Positions 9,894 through 18,941 of a stretch of DNA of 64,000 nucleotides are shown piece by piece. Location of the stretch: NCBI RefSeq assembly GCF_000757905.1, contig NZ_JRLH01000011.1; one strand, 5' to 3'. Under the pieces are notes generated by a model that saw nothing but the letters and a program-made list of their open reading frames with translations, made no database searches and had not been told where the DNA came from. The DNA comes from Arsenophonus nilaparvatae (GTDB lineage: Bacteria > Pseudomonadota > Gammaproteobacteria > Enterobacterales > Enterobacteriaceae). A program made the position numbers and the translations under genes. Positions within the stretch are counted from its first letter, which is position 1; each line of letters opens with the position of its first letter.

Positions 9894-11113
9894 AGCTCAT
9901 ACCCTATAGATTTATTTGATTCTTTGGAGGAGTGGCTAACTTTCAACGTGATAAAAAATGTGATGAGATACATTACAGCGACACAAATAAACAAAGCAGG
10001 CAATCCTGGCCAAAGAAGAGTTACTCCACCAAGAGCAATACCCGCAATAGAAGCAAACTGGCTTATACTTTGTGTCAGGCCAAGTACATAACTTTGTTCT
10101 CCCTTGGCCGCGGCACGAGAGATTAATGCGGTTAGTATGGGTGTTGTTGCGCCAAGCAATACTCCCCACAAAAAATAGAGGGCAATAAACAACCCAGTTT
10201 GACGCACAGCTGCAAGCAGCAAGGTTATAAGGAAACAACCGATTATTATGCTCAACATACGCTTTAGGGTGGCGTGCATATTATGAGGTTCGAACCACCG
10301 TGCCCAAAATGTAGCAGAAACGATTACACCAGTAGCCTGTAGACCATATGCCAATCCTATCAACCAGTTCGGAGCATTGAAAAGGCTGGTAACATAAAGT
10401 GAAAACGGGGTTTGCGTTATCATTCTGCTCATTAATAGCAGACTAAGAATAAGCAATAATCCAACCATTGCTCTATTATTGACGGTACGTAAAGTGTTTT
10501 TTCCTTCTGGGAGAGGGGAGGCGGTCGATGTGCTTTTAGTCGGGCCATCATCAGGTAATACTAGGAGCACCAAAAGAGCACATAGAGCACAAATAATGGA
10601 TGCACTCAGATTGATCCAGAAAAAGCTCAATAGATCGAGAATAGCTCCGCCAGTGATAGCACCCAAAAGTGCTCCTGTATTGGTAGAAACCTGCAACCAT
10701 GCGAATAAACGTGTATGTTGTGATGCCGGTACCATGGCAATACCATAAGCCTGTGCTGGAGCGATATACCCGGCACAAGCGCCCTGAACAAAACGCAGAA
10801 TAAGTACAATCCATACATCATTTGCGAAGGCGAGTCCTAACTGCGTTAGAGCAAGGCCAGCCAGTGCGCGGATCATCATTGTTTTATTACCGATCCTGTC
10901 ACCAACGCGCCCCCAGAACGCGCTTGTCAATATAATGCCTAGCATAGGGGCAATATAAACACCGGTGCCGGCAAAACTCAGCAGTTCCTGCGATGTCATA
11001 CTTGCTAAATGTAACGGCCAGAAAGGTCCGCTCATCTCCATTGCGCCCATTGAGAGCAATTGTACGATAAACAAGAACTGAACAATAAACACTACGCTAC
11101 CTGTCACGCGCAT
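9890..11113 (-). CDS. MFS transporter, probable siderophore exporter
   Basis: A 407-residue major-facilitator protein with about 12 membrane segments in two halves of six. GRVGDRIGNKTMM between segments 2 and 3 matches the MFS motif A (GxLaDrxGrkxxl). A central loop (about residues 197-212) is hydrophilic. In NIS siderophore loci such a protein (SbnD, PvsC, FslB) usually exports the finished siderophore, and the position within the operon supports that role here; a proton-coupled drug efflux role cannot be excluded from sequence. It overlaps the neighbours on both sides by a few bases (9890-9893, 11104-11113), so it is translationally coupled. Confidence 0.8.
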   Translation of the reverse strand: MRVTGSVVFIVQFLFIVQLLSMGAMEMSGPFWPLHLASMTSQELLSFAGTGVYIAPMLGIILTSAFWGRVGDRIGNKTMMIRALAGLALTQLGLAFANDVWIVLILRFVQGACAGYIAPAQAYGIAMVPASQHTRLFAWLQVSTNTGALLGAITGGAILDLLSFFWINLSASIICALCALLVLLVLPDDGPTKSTSTASPLPEGKNTLRTVNNRAMVGLLLILSLLLMSRMITQTPFSLYVTSLFNAPNWLIGLAYGLQATGVIVSATFWARWFEPHNMHATLKRMLSIIIGCFLITLLLAAVRQTGLFIALYFLWGVLLGATTPILTALISRAAAKGEQSYVLGLTQSISQFASIAGIALGGVTLLWPGLPALFICVAVMYLITFFITLKVSHSSKESNKSIGYEL

Positions 11114-12273
11114 TCTGTTACCACCCTAATTTCCGGCCAACTGGCGGGGATAGGGACGGTGGCACTGTTTTCCCCTATATACTCACAACACCAAAGATAG
11201 ATTTCATTGATATAAGGCACTGGCACATTAAGGCGTTTTCCAATAGCAACCAAAAGGCTAAGACCACAGGCAATATCTTCCTGAAAGACTCTATGGTGTT
11301 GATCAAAAACATATCCTTCTTCATTTTTAGCTTTAATCAGAGGGAGCGGAATTCCTTCGTATGCCTGATTCGTTCTTAAAACACTTAACAATGTACGAGA
11401 ATCAGCAATAAGATCACCGTAGGCCTCGACGATTTCCTGCTGCAAAGGTTGTACTGAGCTGAGATCGATGTGAAGTGCAGCCTCAGCTGCTTTACGTAGC
11501 AACTGATTTTCTTCATCACAACGGGCAAGGAAGTAGGCACCTAACTCTGGGCAATCATTCCACCAACAAGGGATATGGCTAAAGGAATGTTTGTGCCACT
11601 GCCCCCATGGACCGATTAAACCGTAAATTACGGAGCCATGCATAATTGGATTACCTGGAGTTAGGGTAATTTCGAGGTAATCAGCAAGTAGCATCACAGG
11701 TGATTCATAAAGTTGGTTTAGATAACCAATTAATATTTCAGCCATTTCTGGCTTTTCTCTACGGTGTAATGCAACATAAAGATGTGATTTAGCGCCACCA
11801 AGTTTGACACTTTTCCCCCGGATAAGCTCAAAAGCAATATGGGAAACATCTTTCATCCCCCATAATACGATGTTAGGAAGAGTTCCTAAATGATACTCTG
11901 CCAGCCAGTCAAAACCACCAAAACCAGGAATTGCACCGACAAACACCGGTTTATTACGTGGCAGTGCTGGCTGAATAAGTTTTAGTACATTATCTCTTAC
12001 ATGAATTGGTGTAGTAATTATAATAATATCTGCATCACGGCAAGCTTCATAAGGACACGCTGTTACACAAGAGGGACTCGCTTTTAATAGGGTTCCGTCA
12101 TTCAATAACGCATGAATTTGCCTACCATTTTTTCTATAGGTGGCAGGAAATTCGGGTTGGCTGCTGAAAAGCGTAACGTCGACTTTAGGATTTTGACTGA
12201 ATAAAACCGCTGCAAGGTGACCGGTATTACCAGCACCACAGATAGTTACTTTCAGTTTATACTCAGCGATCAT
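11104..12273 (-). CDS. Octopine/nopaline (opine) dehydrogenase-family protein
   Basis: A 389-residue NAD(P)-dependent oxidoreductase of the opine dehydrogenase family. The dinucleotide-binding motif ICGAGNTGHLAA lies at residues 11-22, ADIIIITTP follows, and the C-terminal helical domain has GNPIMHGSVIYG, which contains the Asn-Pro...His signature of octopine dehydrogenases. Such enzymes interconvert a secondary amine (opine) and an amino acid plus 2-oxo acid. In staphyloferrin B synthesis SbnB oxidatively splits the opine-like intermediate ACEGA into diaminopropionate and 2-oxoglutarate, formally the reverse opine dehydrogenase reaction. Lying directly after an SbnA-like gene with no SbnB present, this protein is a good candidate to do that step; the alternative is reductive formation of an opine metallophore. 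Overlaps the SbnA-like gene by 4 nt. Confidence 0.75.
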   Translation of the reverse strand: MIAEYKLKVTICGAGNTGHLAAVLFSQNPKVDVTLFSSQPEFPATYRKNGRQIHALLNDGTLLKASPSCVTACPYEACRDADIIIITTPIHVRDNVLKLIQPALPRNKPVFVGAIPGFGGFDWLAEYHLGTLPNIVLWGMKDVSHIAFELIRGKSVKLGGAKSHLYVALHRREKPEMAEILIGYLNQLYESPVMLLADYLEITLTPGNPIMHGSVIYGLIGPWGQWHKHSFSHIPCWWNDCPELGAYFLARCDEENQLLRKAAEAALHIDLSSVQPLQQEIVEAYGDLIADSRTLLSVLRTNQAYEGIPLPLIKAKNEEGYVFDQHHRVFQEDIACGLSLLVAIGKRLNVPVPYINEIYLWCCEYIGENSATVPIPASWPEIRVVTECA

Positions 12274-13286
12274 GATTTACACTCCAGAATTGCGGAAGAA
12301 GCAAACCAGTTATCAAGTTGATCCCAGATTTCTGGAGCAGTCAAATCTCGTTCTTTAAGCCATTCTTCATTGAAAATAGTGTGCAGATATTTTTCACCTC
12401 CATCAGCGATGACCAGCGCCACATTGCCCTTGATTATCCCTTTACCGATTAGTTCTAGCGCCTTATAAATTGCTCCCCCAGTAGAACCGCCAACCAATAA
12501 ACCAAAACGTCGAGCAAGATAACGGGCTGTTTCAAAAGCGCAAGCATCAGAAACCTGTTCGCCGTAATCAATGCAGCTATAATCTAGCACTAGACCAACC
12601 GTATCCCCTTTTGGTGTTCCTGTCCCTGACTGGTAATATGGCTTGCCTGGTTTGCCAAATACGATGGAACCTTCCGGTTCAACAGCGATAGTGACAGTAT
12701 CAGGATTATGAATCTTGAGCCCGTGTGCAATACCCGTTATCGAACCACCAGTGCCGACGCAGCCTACCCATGCGTCAACCCGACCAATTTGGTGGACAAT
12801 TTCACGAACCAGATCAGCATACCCACCTGCGTTGGCGGCATTATCAGATTGATTCATAAAGACCGCACCTGATATTTCACTGGCAATCTCGGCGGCCATA
12901 CGTTGGCGTTCAATAACAGCGACTTCATTTTCACCATAGTCACCTTTAACATAGCGGATCTCAGCCCCCAACGCTTGCATAATGGATATTTTGTCCTGAG
13001 CAGCATGGTGATCGACAACGGCGATAAATTTAAGACCAAATTCAATAGAGGCTAACGCTAATCCAATACCGGTGTTTCCAGAAGATGACTCAACAATCGT
13101 TCCACCCGGTTGGATGCGCCCAGATTTAAGTGCCGCAACAATCATATTTCTGGCCATACGGTCTTTCATACTACCACCAGGGTTATTTTTCTCGACTTTG
13201 ATGTATAACCGGGAGTCTGCTTGTGTCAATGGCAACTGTATGACAGGAGTATTGCCAATTAAATCAGTTACTTTGCTGAAAATCAT
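12270..13286 (-). CDS. SbnA-like PLP synthase (cysteine-synthase fold)
   Basis: A 338-residue fold-type II PLP enzyme. NNPGGSMKDRMARNMI (from about residue 34) has the Schiff-base Lys; SSGNTGIGLAL binds the carboxylate; VGTGGSITGIA binds the cofactor phosphate. Overall it resembles SbnA (326 residues) more in context than plain CysK/CysM. SbnA condenses O-phosphoserine with glutamate to give ACEGA, the precursor of 2,3-diaminopropionate. Neighbouring SbnI-like kinase, opine dehydrogenase and DAP-decarboxylase-like genes support that reading. A cysteine or cystathionine synthase cannot be excluded on motifs alone. An ATG start with AAGGAAT upstream follows the decarboxylase stop by 11 bases. 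Confidence 0.75.
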   Translation of the reverse strand: MIFSKVTDLIGNTPVIQLPLTQADSRLYIKVEKNNPGGSMKDRMARNMIVAALKSGRIQPGGTIVESSSGNTGIGLALASIEFGLKFIAVVDHHAAQDKISIMQALGAEIRYVKGDYGENEVAVIERQRMAAEIASEISGAVFMNQSDNAANAGGYADLVREIVHQIGRVDAWVGCVGTGGSITGIAHGLKIHNPDTVTIAVEPEGSIVFGKPGKPYYQSGTGTPKGDTVGLVLDYSCIDYGEQVSDACAFETARYLARRFGLLVGGSTGGAIYKALELIGKGIIKGNVALVIADGGEKYLHTIFNEEWLKERDLTAPEIWDQLDNWFASSAILECKS

Positions 13287-13297
13287 TTAAAAATTCC

Positions 13298-14701
13298 TTA
13301 ATTGTCAACGGTGAACATCAATTTCTTACTGGGATTCATCAATGCGGTAAGTCTTGTTGGAAGTGGATGACGATGGAATTGATTTTCCAGTAAATCCATC
13401 TGATAACCGGCAGTGTTAACAAAGACCAAAAGATCCCCAGGTTGAGGTAAGTGAAGAAACGAAATCAGTCGATTAGTAATGACATCTTCATCCAGGCAAC
13501 TATGCCCAGCAATCCATGCTTTCCCTGGTGAGTGATTTTGAGCGTGATTACTGGATCGAAGATGGATTGGGTCGATCAGAAATTCAGAATTAAACCAGGT
13601 CTCGCAAGCACTGAAACTACTACCTTCAACAAATATAACAGAACTGTCATCGGTGTGAGGGCGGACTCGACATACTCGAAATACGCTTATGGCGCTCTGA
13701 TTTACCAGGCTTCTACCTGGCTCAATACAAAGTGTTAAACCTTCCTTACACAAAATATCAGATATACGATCACCTACAGCGTTTTGACTCTCTAGAAATA
13801 CTGTTAACCATTGTTCAGCATTGAGTTCACCACCATATGGGTAAAAGCATGCAGGAATCTTACCCGTACGATAATCTGCAAATTTTTGTGAGGATAACCA
13901 AGTTTTGTAACACTGACTTTCTACATACTGTACTGGTAACCCTCCTCCGATATCGATAATTCGAGGATCTAATCCAAGGTTACGGGCGTATGTAATTAAT
14001 GGTAAGGTGTCAAGCAAAGCACTAACCCTTGTTTCAGGAGCATAACCGCTGAGATGAAAATGAAAACCAGCAAGTTCTAGGTGCTTATTGTCTGCCAGAG
14101 AATGAAGAGCGATGATAATTTCATCACTTAACATACCAAAACGGCTGGAGCAATTTGCATCTGGACGCAGTCGTAGCAATAGACTAATTTTTTCGAAATT
14201 TCCTCTCCAGATCTGAGCAAGTTCAATAATATCCCGTAGTTCCTGATAAGAATCTACCGCAATCCGTGCCCCCTTAAGAATTAGTTCCTGCAAAAAATCA
14301 CGCGTTTTGGCCGGCCCAGTTGCGCACAGATCAACTCCATGGCATCCAGCACGTATGGCATCATGTAATTCCTGGAGGCTGGAAACATCTGCACCAGCTC
14401 CAGCAGATACTGCAGCTTGTAGTAGTGCCTGTGATTTGTTAACTTTTACCCCATAATAAAATTTACTTTTAATACCGAAACTCGCTGTAACCGCAGCCAT
14501 AGCTTTAAGATTATTAGCCACAGTATGCGGCCAGACGATATTGAGTGGCGAGCTATACATATCCGTTAAGCAGGTAAGAATTTCTGGTGACTGTAGTAAC
14601 CAGTCAGTAATTACTGGATCGAGGTAGGGAGGTAAATCTCTGGCAAAGTTTACCTGCCAGGAAGTTTTTTGGGGATTAGCAATGTTGAGTAGTGAAGACA
14701 T
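13298..14701 (-). CDS. PLP-dependent decarboxylase (DAP/ornithine decarboxylase fold, SbnH-like)
   Basis: A 467-residue alanine-racemase-fold decarboxylase. KFYYGVKVNKSQALL carries the PLP Lys (YAxKAN-like), GFHFHLSGYAPETR and IDIGGGLPVQY are the substrate/phosphate-binding motifs, CIEPGRSLV binds PLP phosphate, and HSCLDEDVIT contains the catalytic Cys-Asp pair. In NIS loci enzymes of this family (SbnH, PvsE, FslC) decarboxylate a diamino acid or a citryl-diaminopropionate intermediate. ATG 14701 is chosen as start because GAGG lies 8 nt upstream; a TTG at 14722 extends the frame but overlaps the receptor gene. The gene follows the receptor stop by ten bases. Confidence 0.8.
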   Translation of the reverse strand: MSSLLNIANPQKTSWQVNFARDLPPYLDPVITDWLLQSPEILTCLTDMYSSPLNIVWPHTVANNLKAMAAVTASFGIKSKFYYGVKVNKSQALLQAAVSAGAGADVSSLQELHDAIRAGCHGVDLCATGPAKTRDFLQELILKGARIAVDSYQELRDIIELAQIWRGNFEKISLLLRLRPDANCSSRFGMLSDEIIIALHSLADNKHLELAGFHFHLSGYAPETRVSALLDTLPLITYARNLGLDPRIIDIGGGLPVQYVESQCYKTWLSSQKFADYRTGKIPACFYPYGGELNAEQWLTVFLESQNAVGDRISDILCKEGLTLCIEPGRSLVNQSAISVFRVCRVRPHTDDSSVIFVEGSSFSACETWFNSEFLIDPIHLRSSNHAQNHSPGKAWIAGHSCLDEDVITNRLISFLHLPQPGDLLVFVNTAGYQMDLLENQFHRHPLPTRLTALMNPSKKLMFTVDN

Positions 14702-14711
14702 TTTTATTACC

Positions 14712-16838
14712 TCAAAAATCAACGGTTACTGAAGCAAGAAAAGTGCGTGGAGCGCCTTGTGCAATCGTGCTGTAGGAAGCAACGCCTGCCCAGTAATGAC
14801 GGTCAAACACATTCTGCACATCAAAACGCAAGGTGGCCGGAATACTATAAACTTGAGTTTTATAGGCAACCCCCATATCTACAGTTATCCATGAACCAAT
14901 AGACTGAGTGTTTGCCTGATTGACATACTGTTTTCCGCTGTAATTAATTTGACTGTTCAGCGAAAGTCCATTTAATACTGGTAAGGCATATTTCACGCCT
15001 AGGTTTGCTTGTACTGGAGATACGCCAACAGGTTTATTACCTCGAACACCAGAGGTTGGTGATTTAGTCAGTTCAGCATCAATCAGTGAGAGACTTCCTG
15101 TCATGCGTAGACCCTCCGATGGTTCCCCTGAAAGATTCAGTTCGATCCCTCGGTTGCGTTGTTCATTGTTAGTGCTGAAGGTATTATTACTATCAATTGC
15201 TCCACTTGGTTTTGTTATTTGGAAGAGTGCAAGGTTAATCAGAAGTTCACCTAGATTATATTTGACCCCAACTTCGTACTGGTTTGAGCGATAAGGTCGC
15301 ATAACCTGGCCTGCATTCTTAGCAGTTCCAGGAGCTATATCGCCTTTACTAAGTCCTTCAATATAGTTTGCGTATAGTGACAAAGATTGCCATGGTCGAT
15401 AGACCAGTCCAAGCATTGTGGTAAAGGCCGATTCGTCATACGTCGATGAGCGTTCTCCGTTAGCGGAAAAATTATCGGAACGAACTCTTTGGAAACGAAT
15501 ACCAGGGATAATATCAACACTGCCATCGAGAAGTGTAAGCGTATCGGCTAATGCCAGACCACTCAGTTGGTTTGAAGATATTTTGGGTACATGAGTTGGG
15601 GTAGGTGGCATAGTGACATCTTCTGCTGTTGGAGAGTAAATATTGGAATTAACCTTTTGTCCCCATGTACTAGCAACAGCTAGGCGATCATGATAGTAAC
15701 TGGCCTGAAACGTCATCTCATGTTCTACTGGTCCGGTTGTAAAATAGCTCTTAGCACCGGTTTCTAAAGTGTAACGATTTACATTAAACCGAAAATTAGT
15801 AATAGTTGATACGACATCTCCTCGTTCATTGATAATGTTTGGTGTTTGTTCCGATATGCGTGAGACAAAAGAACGACCACCTCCTGCGTTAGCAAAAAAG
15901 GTTACATTATCATTAATGTCGTACTCAGTGTGGAGTAATACACCTTGGTCACGGATCTTCCACCACATTCCCTTTTGAGCAATGTTTGTCTTTCCATCTG
16001 GAGCTGCTGGGACATCAATATTGGGGGAAACGGTAAAAGGTCGGTTAGGTGATTTTGCGTGCTGATATTGATCCAGTAAGTCAAGAGATACCCGGAATCC
16101 ACCTTTTGCATAATCAAGTGCAAGTGCGCCAAGAGCTGTATTTTTACTGGCATTATTTAGTGATAAATTACCACTATTACCTCCACCATTAAAACGAATT
16201 CCCCACATTTCACCATCTGGATTTGACCATAATCGGCCAACATCGATGTAGGTACCAAATTGGCTATCTGATTCCCAAGTTGTTGTAATCTCAGTAACAT
16301 CCCTATTGGTTGCACGTTTAGTTACTGCATTGATTACACCGCCAACACCGCCATTAGGTGACATACCGTACAGCCCAGCACCTGGTCCCTTAAGCACCTC
16401 AATGCATTCAAGATATTGGGTTAAGAGTTGATAGTTAGGAGCAACACCATAAACACCATTCAGTGCGACTTCACCAATGTTACCTTCACCAAGAGGAAAT
16501 CCCCTTATCATAAAGGAATCCAGAATACCGCCAGAAAGAGCGGTAACACGGACTGACGAATCGTGTTGAATAACATCTCCAAGCGTTTTGGCTTGACGAT
16601 CATTAATATATTTAGAAGTGTAACCTTTGATACTGAACGGGGTATTTTGTACGTTTTTACTTCCTAACAGGCCAATATTGGCTCGTTGTATAATATCGCC
16701 ATCGTCAGTTGCATTTGATGTTTTTCCGATAACAACAATTGGTTCCTCCTCGCTGGCAGCGCTCAGCGTAATGTGGCTAGTAAAAACAAAAGTAGTTAGA
16801 TGGCATAGCAAAATAGTTTTATTACGATTTACTGTCAT
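14712..16838 (-). CDS. TonB-dependent ferric-siderophore receptor
   Basis: About 708 residues. A Sec signal peptide (residues 1-28) is followed by EEEPIVVIGK, a plausible TonB box. The plug domain follows with SIKGYTSKYINDRQAKTLGD, LIRGFPL-like text (MIRGFPLGEGNI) and VLKGPGAGLYG, the standard plug motifs. The rest is a beta-barrel that ends in an aromatic residue (ASVTVDF), as outer-membrane proteins do. It imports the ferric siderophore, presumably the one made by this operon. ATG 16838 is preferred; GTG 16859 is an in-frame alternative. Placed between the synthetase and the decarboxylase in one operon, so regulated with them by iron. Confidence 0.85.
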   Translation of the reverse strand: MTVNRNKTILLCHLTTFVFTSHITLSAASEEEPIVVIGKTSNATDDGDIIQRANIGLLGSKNVQNTPFSIKGYTSKYINDRQAKTLGDVIQHDSSVRVTALSGGILDSFMIRGFPLGEGNIGEVALNGVYGVAPNYQLLTQYLECIEVLKGPGAGLYGMSPNGGVGGVINAVTKRATNRDVTEITTTWESDSQFGTYIDVGRLWSNPDGEMWGIRFNGGGNSGNLSLNNASKNTALGALALDYAKGGFRVSLDLLDQYQHAKSPNRPFTVSPNIDVPAAPDGKTNIAQKGMWWKIRDQGVLLHTEYDINDNVTFFANAGGGRSFVSRISEQTPNIINERGDVVSTITNFRFNVNRYTLETGAKSYFTTGPVEHEMTFQASYYHDRLAVASTWGQKVNSNIYSPTAEDVTMPPTPTHVPKISSNQLSGLALADTLTLLDGSVDIIPGIRFQRVRSDNFSANGERSSTYDESAFTTMLGLVYRPWQSLSLYANYIEGLSKGDIAPGTAKNAGQVMRPYRSNQYEVGVKYNLGELLINLALFQITKPSGAIDSNNTFSTNNEQRNRGIELNLSGEPSEGLRMTGSLSLIDAELTKSPTSGVRGNKPVGVSPVQANLGVKYALPVLNGLSLNSQINYSGKQYVNQANTQSIGSWITVDMGVAYKTQVYSIPATLRFDVQNVFDRHYWAGVASYSTIAQGAPRTFLASVTVDF

Positions 16839-16864
16839 CGCTTTATTCTCAGAAATCACTCTTA

Positions 16865-18718
16865 TCAGGCGAGCAGAGGGTTATTAAGACCATGTTGTAT
16901 ACGGTAATCGGTATATTGTTGTAAATGCATTTTCATTAATGAACGCGTGAACCATGGGTGATGCATGAAATGCTGTCGTTCCTGATCCCAGAATTGTTCA
17001 TCAAGACGTGGTCGTAGTTCGTTGAAAACACGTTCTAGTTCTTCACCGAGAATGTTCCACATCCGATTATCTGTAATGTGATAAAGATCGGTCAAAAACC
17101 AAGCAAGTTCGTGTAAGTGACTAACAAAGCAAGCATCCACGACGAATGTTCTCACGGGCTCAATGTCGTCTTCAAATACAGTGGATAAAATACCTGGCCA
17201 TGAATAAGGTTTAAGTTCATAACCTTGTTTACGAAGAGCAGGAGCCCAAGTGCGGCCATCACCAAAGTCACGAATAAGCATTGCCTGCGCCATACCCTTT
17301 TCATCAAACAAAATCTGAGTATTTTGTTGATGAGCCTCGAGAGCTACTCCATAAATCAGATACATTGCCAGGACAGGTTTAAGCACAATGTACGCATAAT
17401 TACGGAACCAGTTACTCGGATCCTGACCCGATAATTCAATAAATTCACTGACTACTGGTAGTGGTCGGTGAGGTAATTCGGTAAATAACGCCGCGACCGT
17501 TACTGCCAGCGTATTAGACTCTATTTGCCAAGGTGATGTGTTGCGGAATACGACTGAAAGGAATTCACCTTCCGCATCATTTTTCCGTTCCGGATGAAGG
17601 AAATGCCATGCAGCCTCTTCACGGAAGCAATCAAGCATACCATCAAAGCCATTTTCTGCTTTTAAGATCGCATCAATGATTGTACTGATGCGTGGACCCA
17701 TATGAATCGATTTAGCTTGCAAACTGCGCATTTCACTTGTCATCCAGATTGCGACTGGTAATTTGATAAAAGGCAATTTAGATGAGGTTGGTAGCATAGT
17801 CCTGAATGACATGGAAGGAGCTGTTTCAAGCATAGGGCCATCGGTCAGGAGTATTCCATCTTTAATTTCTTTCGCAAAATTTTTATGGATCCAGTGTTTG
17901 AGATGCCATGGATGGAGAGGAAGGGGAAGCCACATGCCAGGTTCGAGTCCTTCATTTTTCAACCACTCACACCATATCGGCCAAGTATCAGGAAAAACCT
18001 CTGAAAGCCATTGATGAATATCTTTAACATGAGGCATTTTTTCGCAATATATCATGTCTGCTCGTAAAGCCCCTATACGAAGGGTAACTCGAGCACCAAA
18101 TTCGGCAGATAAATCTTCAATATCCTGCTCATTCAATCCTGGACGAGATTTCCAGGTTGGATAGTAGGGATGTCCTTCCAGTGCTCCCCATTGATCGAGG
18201 AGAGTCGCTCCATCACGTATATCATGGTGTGCCATTACCCATTTGGTAAAAAATCTTTCATCATCCTTTGCCATTTTTTTGGCAATAGTTGCCCGCCAAT
18301 TCTTCCTGTGTTTTCTAGCCATTCTGTCATTGTGGATGCTATTTGCGACATCATCATTGAATTGGTTTATTCCTTCCATGGTTGGCCTGAAATCAAGATC
18401 ATTTAGAATAATATCAATCAAATGTTCATGTGTTTGAATCTGTACTTTATGGCCATTGGAACTTTCAAGGAATATATCCCCTCTATTAATAATTGTATTG
18501 GCTGGATAAATTGTTGTTTTTTCAAAATGAAGTTTGCTAATGCCATCAGAAAGAGGGTATGAAATCTGATTATTAGAAATAATAACTTGTGTCACATCCA
18601 ATAACTTTTCTGCAAAAAGGCATCGGACTATTCTGGTCAGTGCGTTGCGCATTGAATAATCAAATAAATTGGTATGATTATTCTTATTCGTGCTTAATTT
18701 CCCTGGCTGTTCCATCAT
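16865..18718 (-). CDS. IucA/IucC-family NIS siderophore synthetase
   Basis: A 617-residue NRPS-independent siderophore synthetase. It adenylates a carboxylate (usually citrate) and joins it to an amine or alcohol. EGHPYYPTWKSRPGL (around residue 185) and LPLHPWHLKHW are family motifs in the palm region; PTSSKLPFIKLPVAIWMTSE contains the ATP-binding Ser/Thr-Lys stretch; HQQNTQILFDEKGMAQAMLIRDFGDGR contains the His/Asn/Asp catalytic and metal sites, here given by HQQNTQ and RDFGDG; the C-terminus is FhuF-like. It is the only such synthetase in the window, unlike staphyloferrin B (three) or aerobactin (two). First gene of the minus-strand operon; tandem ATGs at 18718 and 18715. Confidence 0.9.
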   Translation of the reverse strand: MMEQPGKLSTNKNNHTNLFDYSMRNALTRIVRCLFAEKLLDVTQVIISNNQISYPLSDGISKLHFEKTTIYPANTIINRGDIFLESSNGHKVQIQTHEHLIDIILNDLDFRPTMEGINQFNDDVANSIHNDRMARKHRKNWRATIAKKMAKDDERFFTKWVMAHHDIRDGATLLDQWGALEGHPYYPTWKSRPGLNEQDIEDLSAEFGARVTLRIGALRADMIYCEKMPHVKDIHQWLSEVFPDTWPIWCEWLKNEGLEPGMWLPLPLHPWHLKHWIHKNFAKEIKDGILLTDGPMLETAPSMSFRTMLPTSSKLPFIKLPVAIWMTSEMRSLQAKSIHMGPRISTIIDAILKAENGFDGMLDCFREEAAWHFLHPERKNDAEGEFLSVVFRNTSPWQIESNTLAVTVAALFTELPHRPLPVVSEFIELSGQDPSNWFRNYAYIVLKPVLAMYLIYGVALEAHQQNTQILFDEKGMAQAMLIRDFGDGRTWAPALRKQGYELKPYSWPGILSTVFEDDIEPVRTFVVDACFVSHLHELAWFLTDLYHITDNRMWNILGEELERVFNELRPRLDEQFWDQERQHFMHHPWFTRSLMKMHLQQYTDYRIQHGLNNPLLA

Positions 18719-18844
18719 TTTCTCTTTCTAGGTTAGAGTGTTGAAACTATAAAAATCATACTTTTTGAAAAAATAATACTAATCACGTTACGAGTCTTGA
18801 AAAATTCAAGTCACTAAGTTAGCATCAAAATTAATTCATGTAAA

Positions 18845-18865
18845 TGATAATAAATATCATTATCA
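18845..18865. promoter_or_regulatory. Fur-box-like operator between divergent siderophore genes
   Basis: TGATAATAAATATCATTATC followed by A is a near-symmetric match to the Fur 19-bp box (GATAATGATAATCATTATC). It lies 127 bases from the synthetase start and 77 bases from the CitE-like start, placed to repress both divergent transcripts when iron is sufficient. Confidence 0.75.
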
Positions 18866-18941
18866 TTCGTATTGTCTATTATCGTGACCAGTTTGCAAAA
18901 TGGATAAAATTAATTTATTATCAACAGATTAGGTGGTTTTT

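Noticed and set aside
9932..10238. ORFs overlapping the MFS gene in other frames
   Set aside because: They overlap a well-supported membrane transporter and have no family features.
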